The position numbers and the translations under genes were made by a program. A model generated the notes under the pieces. That model was not told the DNA's origin. It did no database searches and saw nothing but the letters and a program-made list of their open reading frames with translations. A DNA stretch of 54,610 nt, taken from contig JAQWOM010000006.1 in the NCBI GenBank assembly GCA_029245865.1, forward strand, positions 1 through 54,610, given 5' to 3'. The DNA comes from Planctomycetota bacterium (GTDB lineage Bacteria > Planctomycetota > B15-G4). Below are positions 1-8,007 of the stretch, one piece after another (the stretch's first letter is position 1; the number at the start of each line of letters is the position of its first letter).

Positions 1-197
1 ATCTTTTCAAAGCGATCTCCCATGCGGTCGATGGCCTGTGTGAGCGCGGGGTCCGTTGTATTCGTAGGAGAAGAGTGCCCTCCGTTGAACTGCGAGATGA
101 GAGCCATGATGCCGATGCCCGTGAGGATGCAGATGCCCATCAGCATCCCGCTTGTCGATTGAAAGCCTGTCCGGGGGGAGGGGCTGTTGCTCTTCAT
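1..197 (-). CDS. Partial hypothetical membrane protein (N-terminal 65 residues)
   Basis: The gene starts at the ATG read from 197 and runs off the left edge, so only the N-terminus is visible. An AAGGAGC ribosome-binding site sits a few bases upstream and supports the start. After a polar N-terminus of about 17 residues comes one hydrophobic segment (about residues 18-36, MLMGICILTGIGIMALIS), then a Gly/Ser/Thr/Asn-rich stretch and a possible helix. This fits a small protein with a single membrane anchor and an extracytoplasmic C-terminus. I do not recognise a family. It is divergent from the Nudix gene across 274 bases. Confidence 0.6.
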   Translation of the reverse strand, partial: MKSNSPSPRTGFQSTSGMLMGICILTGIGIMALISQFNGGHSSPTNTTDPALTQAIDRMGDRFEK

Positions 198-471
198 GTT
201 GCTCCTTGCCATGAGATCGTGTCGATAGATGAAGTGAATGCGGGAAATGATGCGATGGAGAGAGGGCAGAGAAGGGCCTGTTCCATAATCATGTGGATGA
301 TGTCTGAGTTGACATGAGAATACGATGAGCGCCTGCAACCTCTTCGTCGCAACCGGCCGCGAGTTTTCGACTCTGAGGTCGCCTTAGAGCAGGCTCTCGG
401 CTCTTCGAGTTTGTCGATTTGTTTCCGCGTCGCCGAGCCTAGACTCCGGCATAGAAGGGAAGCATTCTGCT

Positions 472-1062
472 ATGAGCTATGAGGGGCATGAACGCCAGCC
501 GCAAGGTTCTGATGACGGCGGCTGGGTTCGGCGTTCGAGCCGATACCTGTTTGACAGCCACTGGTACAAGTTGCGGCAGGATGAATTGACCCTCCCGACG
601 GGCGAGGACATCACCTACACCTTTGTTGAGCACCCTGGCTACGCGATGGTGGTGGCTCTGCTTGATGACAGAAGGGTGCTGATGGAGCAGATCTACCGAC
701 ACACGCTGCAAGAGGTCGCTCTCGAATGTCCGTCAGGCGGTCTCGATGGAGATGCGCCGGAAGTCGCTGCCCGCCGAGAGCTCGAAGAAGAGACGGGTTA
801 TCTCGCCGAGCAACTTGTGCATCTCGGTGTGTTTCACGGCAGCAGTGGCATCAGCAATGAGCATTACCACCTCTTTTTAGCCAGCGGGCTGTCGGCGAAG
901 GGAGCGCTGGCCCGTGAGTGCACCGAGCAATTAGAGGTCGTGAAGGTGCCACTCGAGGAGCTCCGCACAGCAGTTGTGTCGGGCAGGCTGCGGGATGGAC
1001 CAAGCGCTCTGGGAATTTTTCTGGCCTGGGAACATCTGCGCTCGCAGGGAAAGATTCCCTAG
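472..1062 (+). CDS. Nudix hydrolase, ADP-ribose pyrophosphatase-like
   Basis: A 196-residue protein of the ADP-ribose/sugar-nucleotide pyrophosphatase type, which cleaves a nucleoside diphosphate linked to another moiety using Mg2+. The Nudix box is clear around residues 90-110, with RRELEEETGY carrying the catalytic glutamates, and EVALECPSGG matches the E-x-P-x-G lead-in of ADP-ribose pyrophosphatases. Between the lead-in glycine and the box the loop looks one residue shorter than the usual G-x5-E spacing, and Asp occupies the first Glu position. The N-terminal strands (FDSHWYKLRQDELTLPTGE) are typical of this subfamily. An AAGGGAAG ribosome-binding site precedes the ATG. Substrate cannot be told from sequence. 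Confidence 0.88.
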   Translation: MSYEGHERQPQGSDDGGWVRRSSRYLFDSHWYKLRQDELTLPTGEDITYTFVEHPGYAMVVALLDDRRVLMEQIYRHTLQEVALECPSGGLDGDAPEVAARRELEEETGYLAEQLVHLGVFHGSSGISNEHYHLFLASGLSAKGALARECTEQLEVVKVPLEELRTAVVSGRLRDGPSALGIFLAWEHLRSQGKIP

Positions 1063-1440
1063 CAGCGCCCATGATTTCCGGGGAGAGCCCGGCACGAAAG
1101 TCGGGGCAGAACTGCCAGCGAAGTTCTTCACCGGTCCTTGGCATGGCGGTCGCAAGCGACTCGTTGCTGTTGCTTTGCGGGCCTGTGGGGCCTCGGCTCT
1201 GTCCGTATGTGAGGCAGCCGAAGTGTCCGGCTTTCGATGTTGGAGAGGCGCGCGACGAGCGATTTGAGCCGCGATCGTTACGCAAACGAGCACGGTTGTG
1301 CTGTGACGGTTCTTTGGTTGCGAGGGTTCAAACTTCGAAACAGTCGTACTGAATAGACGAAATCGGATTGTTGACTGGGTATGCTTCGCGAGGCGGAGTT
1401 GGCCGAAGTTGGCCAGCGATCTTTGGGGAGAGGTGACAGT
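1063..1440. other. Intergenic region with no gene recognised
   Basis: 378 bases between the Nudix gene and the small membrane protein. Several open frames cross it on both strands, but their translations are rich in Arg, Ser, Cys and Trp, lack any recognisable domain and overlap one another, so I treat them as chance. I see no convincing terminator, tRNA or repeat. The stretch just before 1441 ends in a good ribosome-binding site (GGGGAGAGG). Confidence 0.5.
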
Positions 1441-1698
1441 ATGCAACCGATGCAACCAGCGAGGCCACCGCGACAGCGGTCTGGCCGAGCGCTGCGCGTA
1501 GCGCTGATCATGGCGGTTATGTTCCTGCCGGCAACGACGCTCTATTCGCAGATCGTCGGTGAGGGGACCACGATTTTCGTTTCGCTTTACGTCGGCCTGA
1601 TGATCGCAAGCCTTGTTGTGAGCCGGTTGATAAACGTCCCGACGGTCGTGCGCAACGCACCGGCATTGGATCCGCGACTGTTTTCTGACGACCGCTAG
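1441..1698 (+). CDS. Small two-helix membrane protein, unknown function
   Basis: An 85-residue protein. A basic proline-rich N-terminus (about 17 residues) is followed by two hydrophobic segments (about residues 19-36 and 43-60) with a short loop between them, then a polar tail. The N-terminal positive charge predicts both ends in the cytoplasm. I choose the ATG at 1441, which directly follows a GGGGAGAGG ribosome-binding site; an in-frame ATG at 1381 would add 20 residues without a comparable site. No family is recognised. It faces the end of the minus-strand sulfate/AlkP cluster but is on the other strand. Confidence 0.6.
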   Translation: MQPMQPARPPRQRSGRALRVALIMAVMFLPATTLYSQIVGEGTTIFVSLYVGLMIASLVVSRLINVPTVVRNAPALDPRLFSDDR

Positions 1699-1779
1699 GT
1701 ACGCCTGGCAGGTCGGCTTCTTTACGCGGAAGCGTGCTGATTTCGCGTGAGCACTGCGGGCTTGTGTGGCCCTGCTTTG

Positions 1780-2601
1780 CTACAGCGTCACACCAAAGAC
1801 GCCCTTGAGAGCCAGGCCAGCGCCGATGGAGAGCAGGAAGAAGGAGAGCAGAATTCCACCTTCCCCGTCGGGAAGAAACGGAATCTTGCGGTCCGGGTAG
1901 GCCAGGCGGATTTCTTGCACGGGCGAGTCGGATGGGAGTGCAGCCTCTCCAGGATAGAGGAAGGCCTCCCAGGCCTTGGTGCGAAGGAAGGGCACGGTTC
2001 GTGAGACTCCGCCTGCGGCGAGGCCTTTCTCGAAGACCTCATCACCGACGTGGATTTTAAGCACGTGATCCCCGGCTTCATCCACGCGCAGTCTCCACGC
2101 GATTTCTTCGCCCGAGGCGACGGGCGGTGCTGTCAGCTCAAGACCCTCGGGGAGTTCCAGTCGAACGTCACTGGCTTTGAGATTCGTGACGCTCGGATCG
2201 AGCTTCAACGTCATCACCTCGGTGCTGCCGACAGGGATGGGGTCGAGTGCGTAGTTGGCTTCGAGTTGAAACAAGATGGTCATCATGGGGACAAACATGA
2301 CCACCATTGGGAGGATGTTGTGTCCGATGTAGAGCGCGTTCTTGCCCAAGATCTTGCCTGTCGCGACGATGACTCCCAGAAGGTCATCCTGAAACAAACG
2401 AATCTCTAGAAGATGCACCTTGATGTCGTTTTTTGCCTTTTCGATCCCAGCCTGATTGCTAATCCACTTGTAGACAAGTAGTGCGACCACGCCGCCGAGG
2501 ATGGACCAGGCCAAGATGTCGATCAGCGAGGACACGCTGCCGAACCAGCCCATCATGGGGCTGAAAATCGCAGAGGTGACGGAGTTGTAGGTCGGGATCA
2601 T
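1780..2601 (-). CDS. Membrane protein with three helices and an extracytoplasmic beta domain
   Basis: 273 residues. The N-terminal half has a hydrophobic helix (about residues 27-46), a charged cytoplasmic-looking amphipathic stretch (KNDIKVHLLEIRLFQDD), and a second hydrophobic region (about 92-112, ILPMVVMFVPMMTILF). About 110 residues of beta-rich, Ig-like sequence follow, then a C-terminal helix (about 249-270). The helix / basic coiled stretch / helix layout recalls the YidC/EMC3/TMCO1 insertase superfamily in topology only; this is inference and I could not align it residue by residue. It is the last gene of the sulfate-activation/AlkP cluster, 39 bases after the small RHH gene. Confidence 0.7.
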   Translation of the reverse strand: MIPTYNSVTSAIFSPMMGWFGSVSSLIDILAWSILGGVVALLVYKWISNQAGIEKAKNDIKVHLLEIRLFQDDLLGVIVATGKILGKNALYIGHNILPMVVMFVPMMTILFQLEANYALDPIPVGSTEVMTLKLDPSVTNLKASDVRLELPEGLELTAPPVASGEEIAWRLRVDEAGDHVLKIHVGDEVFEKGLAAGGVSRTVPFLRTKAWEAFLYPGEAALPSDSPVQEIRLAYPDRKIPFLPDGEGGILLSFFLLSIGAGLALKGVFGVTL

Positions 2602-2640
2602 CGGTCGTTGGCACCAGCGGCCAGGGGGAGCACCGGCGTC

Positions 2641-2835
2641 TTAGCTGATGTAGCCAAGGCCGCGGAGCTTGTTCTTGATGTCTTCGTCGCTTTCGCCGCC
2701 TTCGAAGTTCTGCATCTCCTTTTCAAGGATGTGCGTGATGAATTCTTCGACAGTGGCGTAGCCGGCTGTGTCGGACACGCGCTTCAGGCGAGAGATGAGG
2801 TCCTTATCGAGCCGAACTTTTGTGGCACCGAACAT
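2641..2835 (-). CDS. Small ribbon-helix-helix protein with C-terminal LGY tail (copy 1)
   Basis: 64 residues. The first 45 residues have the ribbon-helix-helix (CopG/Arc-like) pattern: a short strand (TKVRLDKDLISRL), a helix, the turn GYATVEEF and a second helix. Such proteins usually dimerise and bind DNA operators. After the fold comes an acidic linker and a C-terminal tail, DEDIKNKLRGLGYIS. Nearly the same ending occurs on the second RHH protein (10213-10458), on the APS kinase (7280-7891) and on the divergent lipoprotein (10953-11456). The gene lies between the first AlkP gene and the membrane protein in the same operon-like run. It may be a regulator, or a small dimeric scaffold carrying the tail. 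Confidence 0.82.
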   Translation of the reverse strand: MFGATKVRLDKDLISRLKRVSDTAGYATVEEFITHILEKEMQNFEGGESDEDIKNKLRGLGYIS

Positions 2836-2907
2836 GCTATTTCTCCTGCCTGAAAGAGGAAAAGAACTAAAGAGGTTTGTTGAGGGTAGTAAAGCTTGCC
2901 CGAAATC

Positions 2908-4995
2908 TCAGGGCAGAAAGCTCTCTCCGACCATGTCTGTGGGTATGGGCAGATCATAATAGTCGAGGAGAGTGGCTGTGACATCGGTGAGTTTGTTGCC
3001 GTCGTGGGCCAATGGCTGATTGCTGAGCAGGACACCGGGAACGACTTCCGGCGCCATGAGGTGATTGCCAGACCAGCGGCTGTCATTGTCTGCGAACACG
3101 GCCTCGGTGATCTCGCCGAGAGTGGACTCTTCGGAGCACCCGTAGCCAGCGTTGTATCCCACCACGATGTCAGGAGCTTCAGCAACGCGTGCACCCGAAT
3201 AGATATCGATGGAGGACTCTGCATTCAGGACTGCGTGCTGGCCGGTTTTCGGGTCGGTAAGCGCCTCAAGTTTGCCAATGATCTCGGCGGTGAGAGCAGC
3301 GGCTTCGGCGTCTGTCACGATGCCAGAGACTTCACGCCCTTCGAGGTTCAGATAGAGGCCGTTGAAGCCCAGTGCGTAGGCACGGGTCTTACTCCAATCG
3401 ACGGAGTGCGTGGGCACTCCGCTTTCGTCTGTGGAGACAAGGCCTTCTTCATCGACCACGGGCGGGCCAATCGCTCCGGTCGTGCGGTCACCATTGAGGA
3501 CAAGGTAGCCCTCGTCTCGAAGCCAGGCGTTGAGGTGAACGCGTCGGCGGAACGCCTGGAAGCCGTGGTCGCTCATGACGAGCAAGAGCGTTTCTGGTGG
3601 CAGCGATTCGCGCACCGAACCGAGCACGCGGTCCGTGGTCGCGTAGAAATTCTCGATGTCTTGTTCGTGTTTGGAGGCAGCTTCTGCTTCGTAGGCGGGG
3701 TGCTCAGGCGCGTCGCCGTCTTTCGGGTCAGCGTGGCGCCAGAGCATGTGGCACTGCAGGTCGATGTCCGAGAGGTACATGAAGGACATATCGCCTGGCT
3801 CGTATCGTTCGAGAGCAACTTCCAGCATGTCGTGTCCTTCGTCGTGCACCAGTTTGACCTGGCTGATGTAGTCGTCGTCGTCAAAGAGGCCGTCTTTGAG
3901 GGCGTTGACTTCTTCCGGCATGCCCTGTGTGTAGAACCGGCCAATGCGCTCCGCAAGGTCCTCCGCAGCAGCGTCAGGAGTGGCGATCACCTGAGCAGGC
4001 GCTTCGGGATCGATGTTCACGGGCGAAGCGTAGAGCTTCAGGTTTGGACTGAGTTCCTTGAGATAGAAACGAACGATCCCACCAATCGGCATCATGGGCA
4101 TGGGCTCAAAGGAAACCGGCAGCCATTCGCTCCACTCGCCAACCTGAAGGATGGCTTGTCCGCTTGGCGCCGCGACGTCGCCTACGCGAATCCATGCAAC
4201 ATTTCTGTCCTCGCCCACGGTGACCGTGAGGGGGGTGGACAAGAGATCTTTTGGTCCTTTGCCGACACGCATCGAATCGGGAGGTCCGAAAACCCCGGAA
4301 CGATAGGTCTCTTCGATGCCATCGCCATCTTCGTCATCGGGCGAGATAATTTTTACATCAGCCTGGAGCTCGGCGGCATTCGGCAGGATTTCATCGGTGT
4401 ACCAGGTGTATTCACCGGCAGTTCCGCGCATGTCTACCGTGCCCATGCCAGACAGTGTCAGGGCTTCGGAGGGCGTTGGGGGGTAGTTGCCGGGAATGCG
4501 GTAGATCTCCGTATTCACACCGGCTTCCTGCAGGTAATCCCAATAAGGCTTGCCCGTGCGATTGTTTGGAAGTTCTTCACCGCCCAGTGGAATGGCATAG
4601 CCGAACAACTCGATTGATCCGTGCTCTTCTCCGCTCGGTGCCGGAGTGGCGGAGGTGATGGGGATGTAGTTGTCGGGGTCGCGGTGGATGAAGTCGAAGA
4701 TGCCGTGTCCGCCGGGGTTCATGCCGGTCACGAAGTTAGACCAGGCGACGGGGCTCTGCGGTGGGTTGCTGGTACCCAGGGTCTGAAAAGTGCCCTCGGT
4801 TGCGAGCTGCTTGAAGTGGGGCATCTTGCCCTCGTCCATGAGCCGCTGGAGGATGACCGGGTCCATGCCGTCAATGCCCAGCACGAAGACGCCCGGCTTT
4901 GAAGTGGAGTCGCGAGCAGGGGAGACAGAGACCGGGTCAAGCGCCGGTGTGATGACGGCGAGTGTGAGCGCCAGCGAGGAGAACAGGATGCTCAT
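2908..4995 (-). CDS. Exported alkaline-phosphatase-superfamily protein (predicted phosphohydrolase/phosphomutase), copy 1
   Basis: 695 residues with an N-terminal signal peptide (about residues 1-18). The type I phosphodiesterase/AlkP fold is shown by a full set of putative metal ligands: D42 (LGIDGMDP), nucleophile S81 (PPQSPVAW), D412 and H416 (DLQCH), D476 and H477 (SDHGF) and H645 (SGNH). The S-P-V-A-W context differs from classical NPP enzymes, which have Thr there. It resembles the uncharacterised AlkP group annotated as predicted phosphohydrolase/phosphomutase (COG3379-type, from memory). A beta insert (about 230-330) and the phrase YASPVNIDPEAP are shared with the next gene upstream, so the two are paralogs. 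Its ATG overlaps the stop of that gene (TGATG), implying translational coupling. The substrate is unknown; context suggests a sulfated or phosphorylated extracytoplasmic molecule. Confidence 0.85.
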   Translation of the reverse strand: MSILFSSLALTLAVITPALDPVSVSPARDSTSKPGVFVLGIDGMDPVILQRLMDEGKMPHFKQLATEGTFQTLGTSNPPQSPVAWSNFVTGMNPGGHGIFDFIHRDPDNYIPITSATPAPSGEEHGSIELFGYAIPLGGEELPNNRTGKPYWDYLQEAGVNTEIYRIPGNYPPTPSEALTLSGMGTVDMRGTAGEYTWYTDEILPNAAELQADVKIISPDDEDGDGIEETYRSGVFGPPDSMRVGKGPKDLLSTPLTVTVGEDRNVAWIRVGDVAAPSGQAILQVGEWSEWLPVSFEPMPMMPIGGIVRFYLKELSPNLKLYASPVNIDPEAPAQVIATPDAAAEDLAERIGRFYTQGMPEEVNALKDGLFDDDDYISQVKLVHDEGHDMLEVALERYEPGDMSFMYLSDIDLQCHMLWRHADPKDGDAPEHPAYEAEAASKHEQDIENFYATTDRVLGSVRESLPPETLLLVMSDHGFQAFRRRVHLNAWLRDEGYLVLNGDRTTGAIGPPVVDEEGLVSTDESGVPTHSVDWSKTRAYALGFNGLYLNLEGREVSGIVTDAEAAALTAEIIGKLEALTDPKTGQHAVLNAESSIDIYSGARVAEAPDIVVGYNAGYGCSEESTLGEITEAVFADNDSRWSGNHLMAPEVVPGVLLSNQPLAHDGNKLTDVTATLLDYYDLPIPTDMVGESFLP

Positions 4996-7241
4996 CAGTT
5001 GTGATCCTCTGCCGTAGCGGCTTGTGGCTTGCCAGTCGTTGTCTGGGCGTCGCTTTTGTCGGGGCGGCCCTCGGGGAAGATCAGAGCGCCTGGTGCGGAG
5101 CCAGACTGGCTGAGCGTGGTCGGGTCGAGTGGTCCGGTAACGGGGGTCTCACCTGGCGCAGCAAAGACGGGCTTGCCTTGCATGTAAGGCGCAGGGCTTT
5201 GTCCAAAGAGCGTCATGACTGAGGGTGCCATGTCCAAGAGATTCGGGGTCTCGGTGTTGATCGCCATGTTCGAGAAGAAGATTCCTGGGACGATTCGAGG
5301 ATCGACACAGTGGTCGCCGCTCCAGCTCTTGTTGTTGTCGCTGAAGACCTCTTTGGGAACAGCTCCCGTGGCGCAGTCCCAACTGTTCCGGAAGCCGCCG
5401 TCGTAACCGATGATCAGATCAGGTGCATCAAAGCGGTACGGCCCGTCATAGAACTCGGTCGCGGCGAAGACATCAAGGATGGCCTTGCGGTCATCTAATG
5501 GGTCGCGCAACTCCTTGAGCTTGGCGATGAGCTCTTTCTGGAGTGCCTCGTATTCGGGGCCTTCTTCGACGATGCCGCTAGCCTCGCGCCCCTTGCGATT
5601 GATGAACATGCCTGTGAGGCCGAGGCTGAATGCCTTTGTCCGGCTCCAATCCACGTTTTCGAACCAGTCGCCCGAGGTCTCTGCTCCCTCATTGAGATGC
5701 AGATAGCCCTGCTCGCGCAACCATGCGTTGAGATTCACGCCTCGCCGAAAGTTGGTGAAGCCGTGGTCAGAGATGATGCAGAGGCACGTGTCGTCTCGGA
5801 CGAGGTCATCCCACATTTCGCCTAGCATGGTGTCCATGCGCTGGTAGACGTCGCTGATCGCGTCTTTCCACTTCTCGGTGTCACGGCCCTCGTTTGCAGG
5901 GTGGTCCGGATCGAGGTAGCGGTAGAACATGTGCTGAACGCGGTCTGTTGTGTCGAAGACGCAGGTGATGAGGCCTTTCTTGGTCTTCTTCAGTGCGTCT
6001 TTGAACATGGACACGCGTTCGTCGGCAATGAGCATGGCCTGCTTGTAAAAGGCCTCCTCGTCGATAACGCGCTCATTGAGTGCCCAGGTGTCCTCTGCCA
6101 GCCCAAGTGTTGCGAACTTACCCAGCTTCTTGGCGAGGTAGATCGCGTAGACCGCGGGGTGGCTGATCGGCATCGCCGGGTTTTCCGGGTCGATGTGAAT
6201 CGGTGTGTGGTAGAGGTTGAACTCTGGCTCAATCTGCGTGATGTAGAAGCGTGCAATGCCCTTGGCTTTGCCGAAAGAGAGCTCGATCCACTCGCTGTAT
6301 TCCTGTGGTTTGAGCGTGAACGGCTCGCTTTCGTCGATCTCGAAAGTGGCCGAACTCTTGTCGGCTGCAATGGTGACGGTCATGGGGATCGTCATGTTGC
6401 CGCCGGTGCCGTCATCAGGCCCCATGATCCGAGTGCGAATTCGGTTTCCGTCTCCAGTGCGTCGCAGCACGGTTTGTTCGCCGCCGGTGAACGCGGCGTG
6501 GCCGTCACTACTCTGAGTGCTGAAGAAGCCGAAAGTTCCCTGGCTGCCGCGGAGATCCGGTACGCACATACCGGAGAGCAGTTGTCCCTTGAAGGGGACG
6601 GGTGGGAAGGTGATCGGCACCCGTTGAATCGTGGATGGAATGTTGCGCTCGCCGAGCAACTTCCAGAATGCCTGACTCTTTTGCAGCAGCTTGATGGAGA
6701 CCTTGCTGCCGGGTAGTGGCACCATGAACTTGCCAATGTTCATGACCCGCTTGGCTGACCGTATGTCGGTGCTCGAGAGCATCGGCATGTAGGTGCATGG
6801 ATCGCGCGTTAGAAAGTCGTAGATGTTGTGGCGCGATGGGTCGACGCCGGTTGTGAAGCTGGACCATGCGACCGGCGACATCGAGGGGTAGCTGGTTCCC
6901 AGCGGCCGGAAGACACCTTTATCTGCCAGCCGCTGGAAGTTGGGCAACTTACCTTCGCGCATGAACTTCGTTGTCAGCCCTGGATCCATTCCATCAAGAC
7001 CAAGGATGACGACTCGTTTGACCCGAGCTTTCTTGAACGGATTGCCGGTCATGATCAACCGCCAGATCAAACGCAGCGGAAAGATCAGGATGGTCCCGAC
7101 TGCCAGGACCATCGTGGTCAGTAGCACCAGCGCAGAACCTGCAAATGCAAAGCCGGCGCCTGGGCCGATGTATGCCTCAGCCGGTCGGCTGGCAATCAGC
7201 ATCCAGACCGCAATCAACGAGATCAGTTGAAGACGACGCAT
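4995..7241 (-). CDS. Membrane-anchored alkaline-phosphatase-superfamily protein, copy 2
   Basis: 748 residues from the ATG at 7241 (a TTG codon just before it is a less likely start). The N-terminus has a signal-like helix ending at AEAYIGPGAG and a second long hydrophobic helix (about residues 31-63), so the catalytic domain is probably tethered at the membrane. Ligands match copy 1: D83 (LGLDGMDP), nucleophile S122 (YPSMSPVAW), D-x3-H in DRVQH, SDHGF, and H in SGDH near the C-terminus. The sequence shared with copy 1 (IDPENPAMPI, GVDPSRHNIYDF) points to an old duplication. The last 50 residues are a low-complexity Pro/Thr/Ala tail. It follows cysC by 35 bases and is coupled to copy 1 by TGATG. 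Confidence 0.85.
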   Translation of the reverse strand: MRRLQLISLIAVWMLIASRPAEAYIGPGAGFAFAGSALVLLTTMVLAVGTILIFPLRLIWRLIMTGNPFKKARVKRVVILGLDGMDPGLTTKFMREGKLPNFQRLADKGVFRPLGTSYPSMSPVAWSSFTTGVDPSRHNIYDFLTRDPCTYMPMLSSTDIRSAKRVMNIGKFMVPLPGSKVSIKLLQKSQAFWKLLGERNIPSTIQRVPITFPPVPFKGQLLSGMCVPDLRGSQGTFGFFSTQSSDGHAAFTGGEQTVLRRTGDGNRIRTRIMGPDDGTGGNMTIPMTVTIAADKSSATFEIDESEPFTLKPQEYSEWIELSFGKAKGIARFYITQIEPEFNLYHTPIHIDPENPAMPISHPAVYAIYLAKKLGKFATLGLAEDTWALNERVIDEEAFYKQAMLIADERVSMFKDALKKTKKGLITCVFDTTDRVQHMFYRYLDPDHPANEGRDTEKWKDAISDVYQRMDTMLGEMWDDLVRDDTCLCIISDHGFTNFRRGVNLNAWLREQGYLHLNEGAETSGDWFENVDWSRTKAFSLGLTGMFINRKGREASGIVEEGPEYEALQKELIAKLKELRDPLDDRKAILDVFAATEFYDGPYRFDAPDLIIGYDGGFRNSWDCATGAVPKEVFSDNNKSWSGDHCVDPRIVPGIFFSNMAINTETPNLLDMAPSVMTLFGQSPAPYMQGKPVFAAPGETPVTGPLDPTTLSQSGSAPGALIFPEGRPDKSDAQTTTGKPQAATAEDHN

Positions 7242-7279
7242 CAAGGCGATTTCTCGAGTGGGACGAAGCCAGGTAGGAC

Positions 7280-7891
7280 TCAGTCGATGAAGTTGAGCGA
7301 CTTCAGTCGCCCTTTGATCTGTTCCTCTTCCTCAGCAGAGATTCCACCATCATCGGCAGCTGGGGCGAGACCCTTCAATTCAAGATAGCGGATGATTTTG
7401 TCCACAGATTCATCGATGCCCTCGTTTTCGGTATGGACTTCGACCTCTGGGTTTGTTGGAGCCTCGTAGGGATCGTCGATTCCCGTGAATCCTTTGATTT
7501 CGCCGGCCCTGGCCTTTTTGTAGAGGCCCTTCGTGTCGCGCTCTTCGAGTTTCTCGATCGAGCACTCCGTGTAGACCTCAATGAAGTTCTCGTGCATGCC
7601 TCGAACCTCATCACGAATGACCTGGTAGGGCGAAATCGCTGCGGCGATGCAGACGGTGTTGTTGCGAGCCAGGAGGCTGCTGACAAAACCGATGCGCCGG
7701 ATGTTGGTGTCTCTGTCTTCTTTGGAAAAACCGAGGCCTTTGGACAGGTTTGTACGCACGACGTCGCCGTCGAGAAGCTCAACGTTCATCCCGCGCTTGA
7801 GGAGGATCTTTTCGATCTTCTTGCCGAGAGTGGTCTTACCTGCGCCAGAGAGGCCGGTGAACCAAATGGTGAAGCCGGAGTGATTGGCCAT
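7280..7891 (-). CDS. cysC: Adenylyl-sulfate kinase with an extra C-terminal LNF/LGY-like tail
   Basis: Phosphorylates adenylyl sulfate (APS) with ATP to make PAPS, the donor for sulfation or assimilatory reduction. 203 residues. The Walker A loop is GLSGAGKT (13-20). The family signatures [26 protein letters not shown] and [23 protein letters not shown] (shortened here: KGLYKKA...[10 protein letters not shown]) are intact, so it should be active. The kinase domain ends near residue 173; about 30 further residues form an acidic linker and the ending [17 protein letters not shown], which matches the tails of the two RHH proteins in this cluster. I do not know that tail from ordinary CysC proteins. 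ATP sulfurylase lies two genes upstream; no cysH, sulfite reductase or sulfotransferase is present in the window. Confidence 0.95.
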   Translation of the reverse strand: MANHSGFTIWFTGLSGAGKTTLGKKIEKILLKRGMNVELLDGDVVRTNLSKGLGFSKEDRDTNIRRIGFVSSLLARNNTVCIAAAISPYQVIRDEVRGMHENFIEVYTECSIEKLEERDTKGLYKKARAGEIKGFTGIDDPYEAPTNPEVEVHTENEGIDESVDKIIRYLELKGLAPAADDGGISAEEEEQIKGRLKSLNFID

Positions 7892-8007
7892 GCTTGGTGT
7901 TGCCTTTCAATTAAATCGATCTGAGGAGTCTGATAAACGATTGCGAAGAGCCACATGTTTGATGGCTCAAGTCGCTTGGCTTGAGTGATCTGCGACCAGT
8001 TCGCGTC

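Noticed and set aside
309..314. TTGACA resembling a -35 box upstream of the Nudix gene
   Set aside because: No acceptable -10 box 16-18 bases downstream.
2896..4617. Long plus-strand open frame (573 codons) opposite the AlkP gene
   Set aside because: It mirrors the codon positions of AlkP copy 1 on the minus strand, has no domain, and the minus-strand protein has a full set of catalytic residues.
5901..6716. 271-codon plus-strand open frame opposite AlkP copy 2
   Set aside because: Same cause: antisense shadow in high-GC DNA, no recognisable protein features.
7966..7985. Inverted repeat CTCAAG/CTTGAG between cysC and the Thr-type AlkP gene
   Set aside because: Only 6-bp arms and no T-run; too weak to call a terminator or operator.
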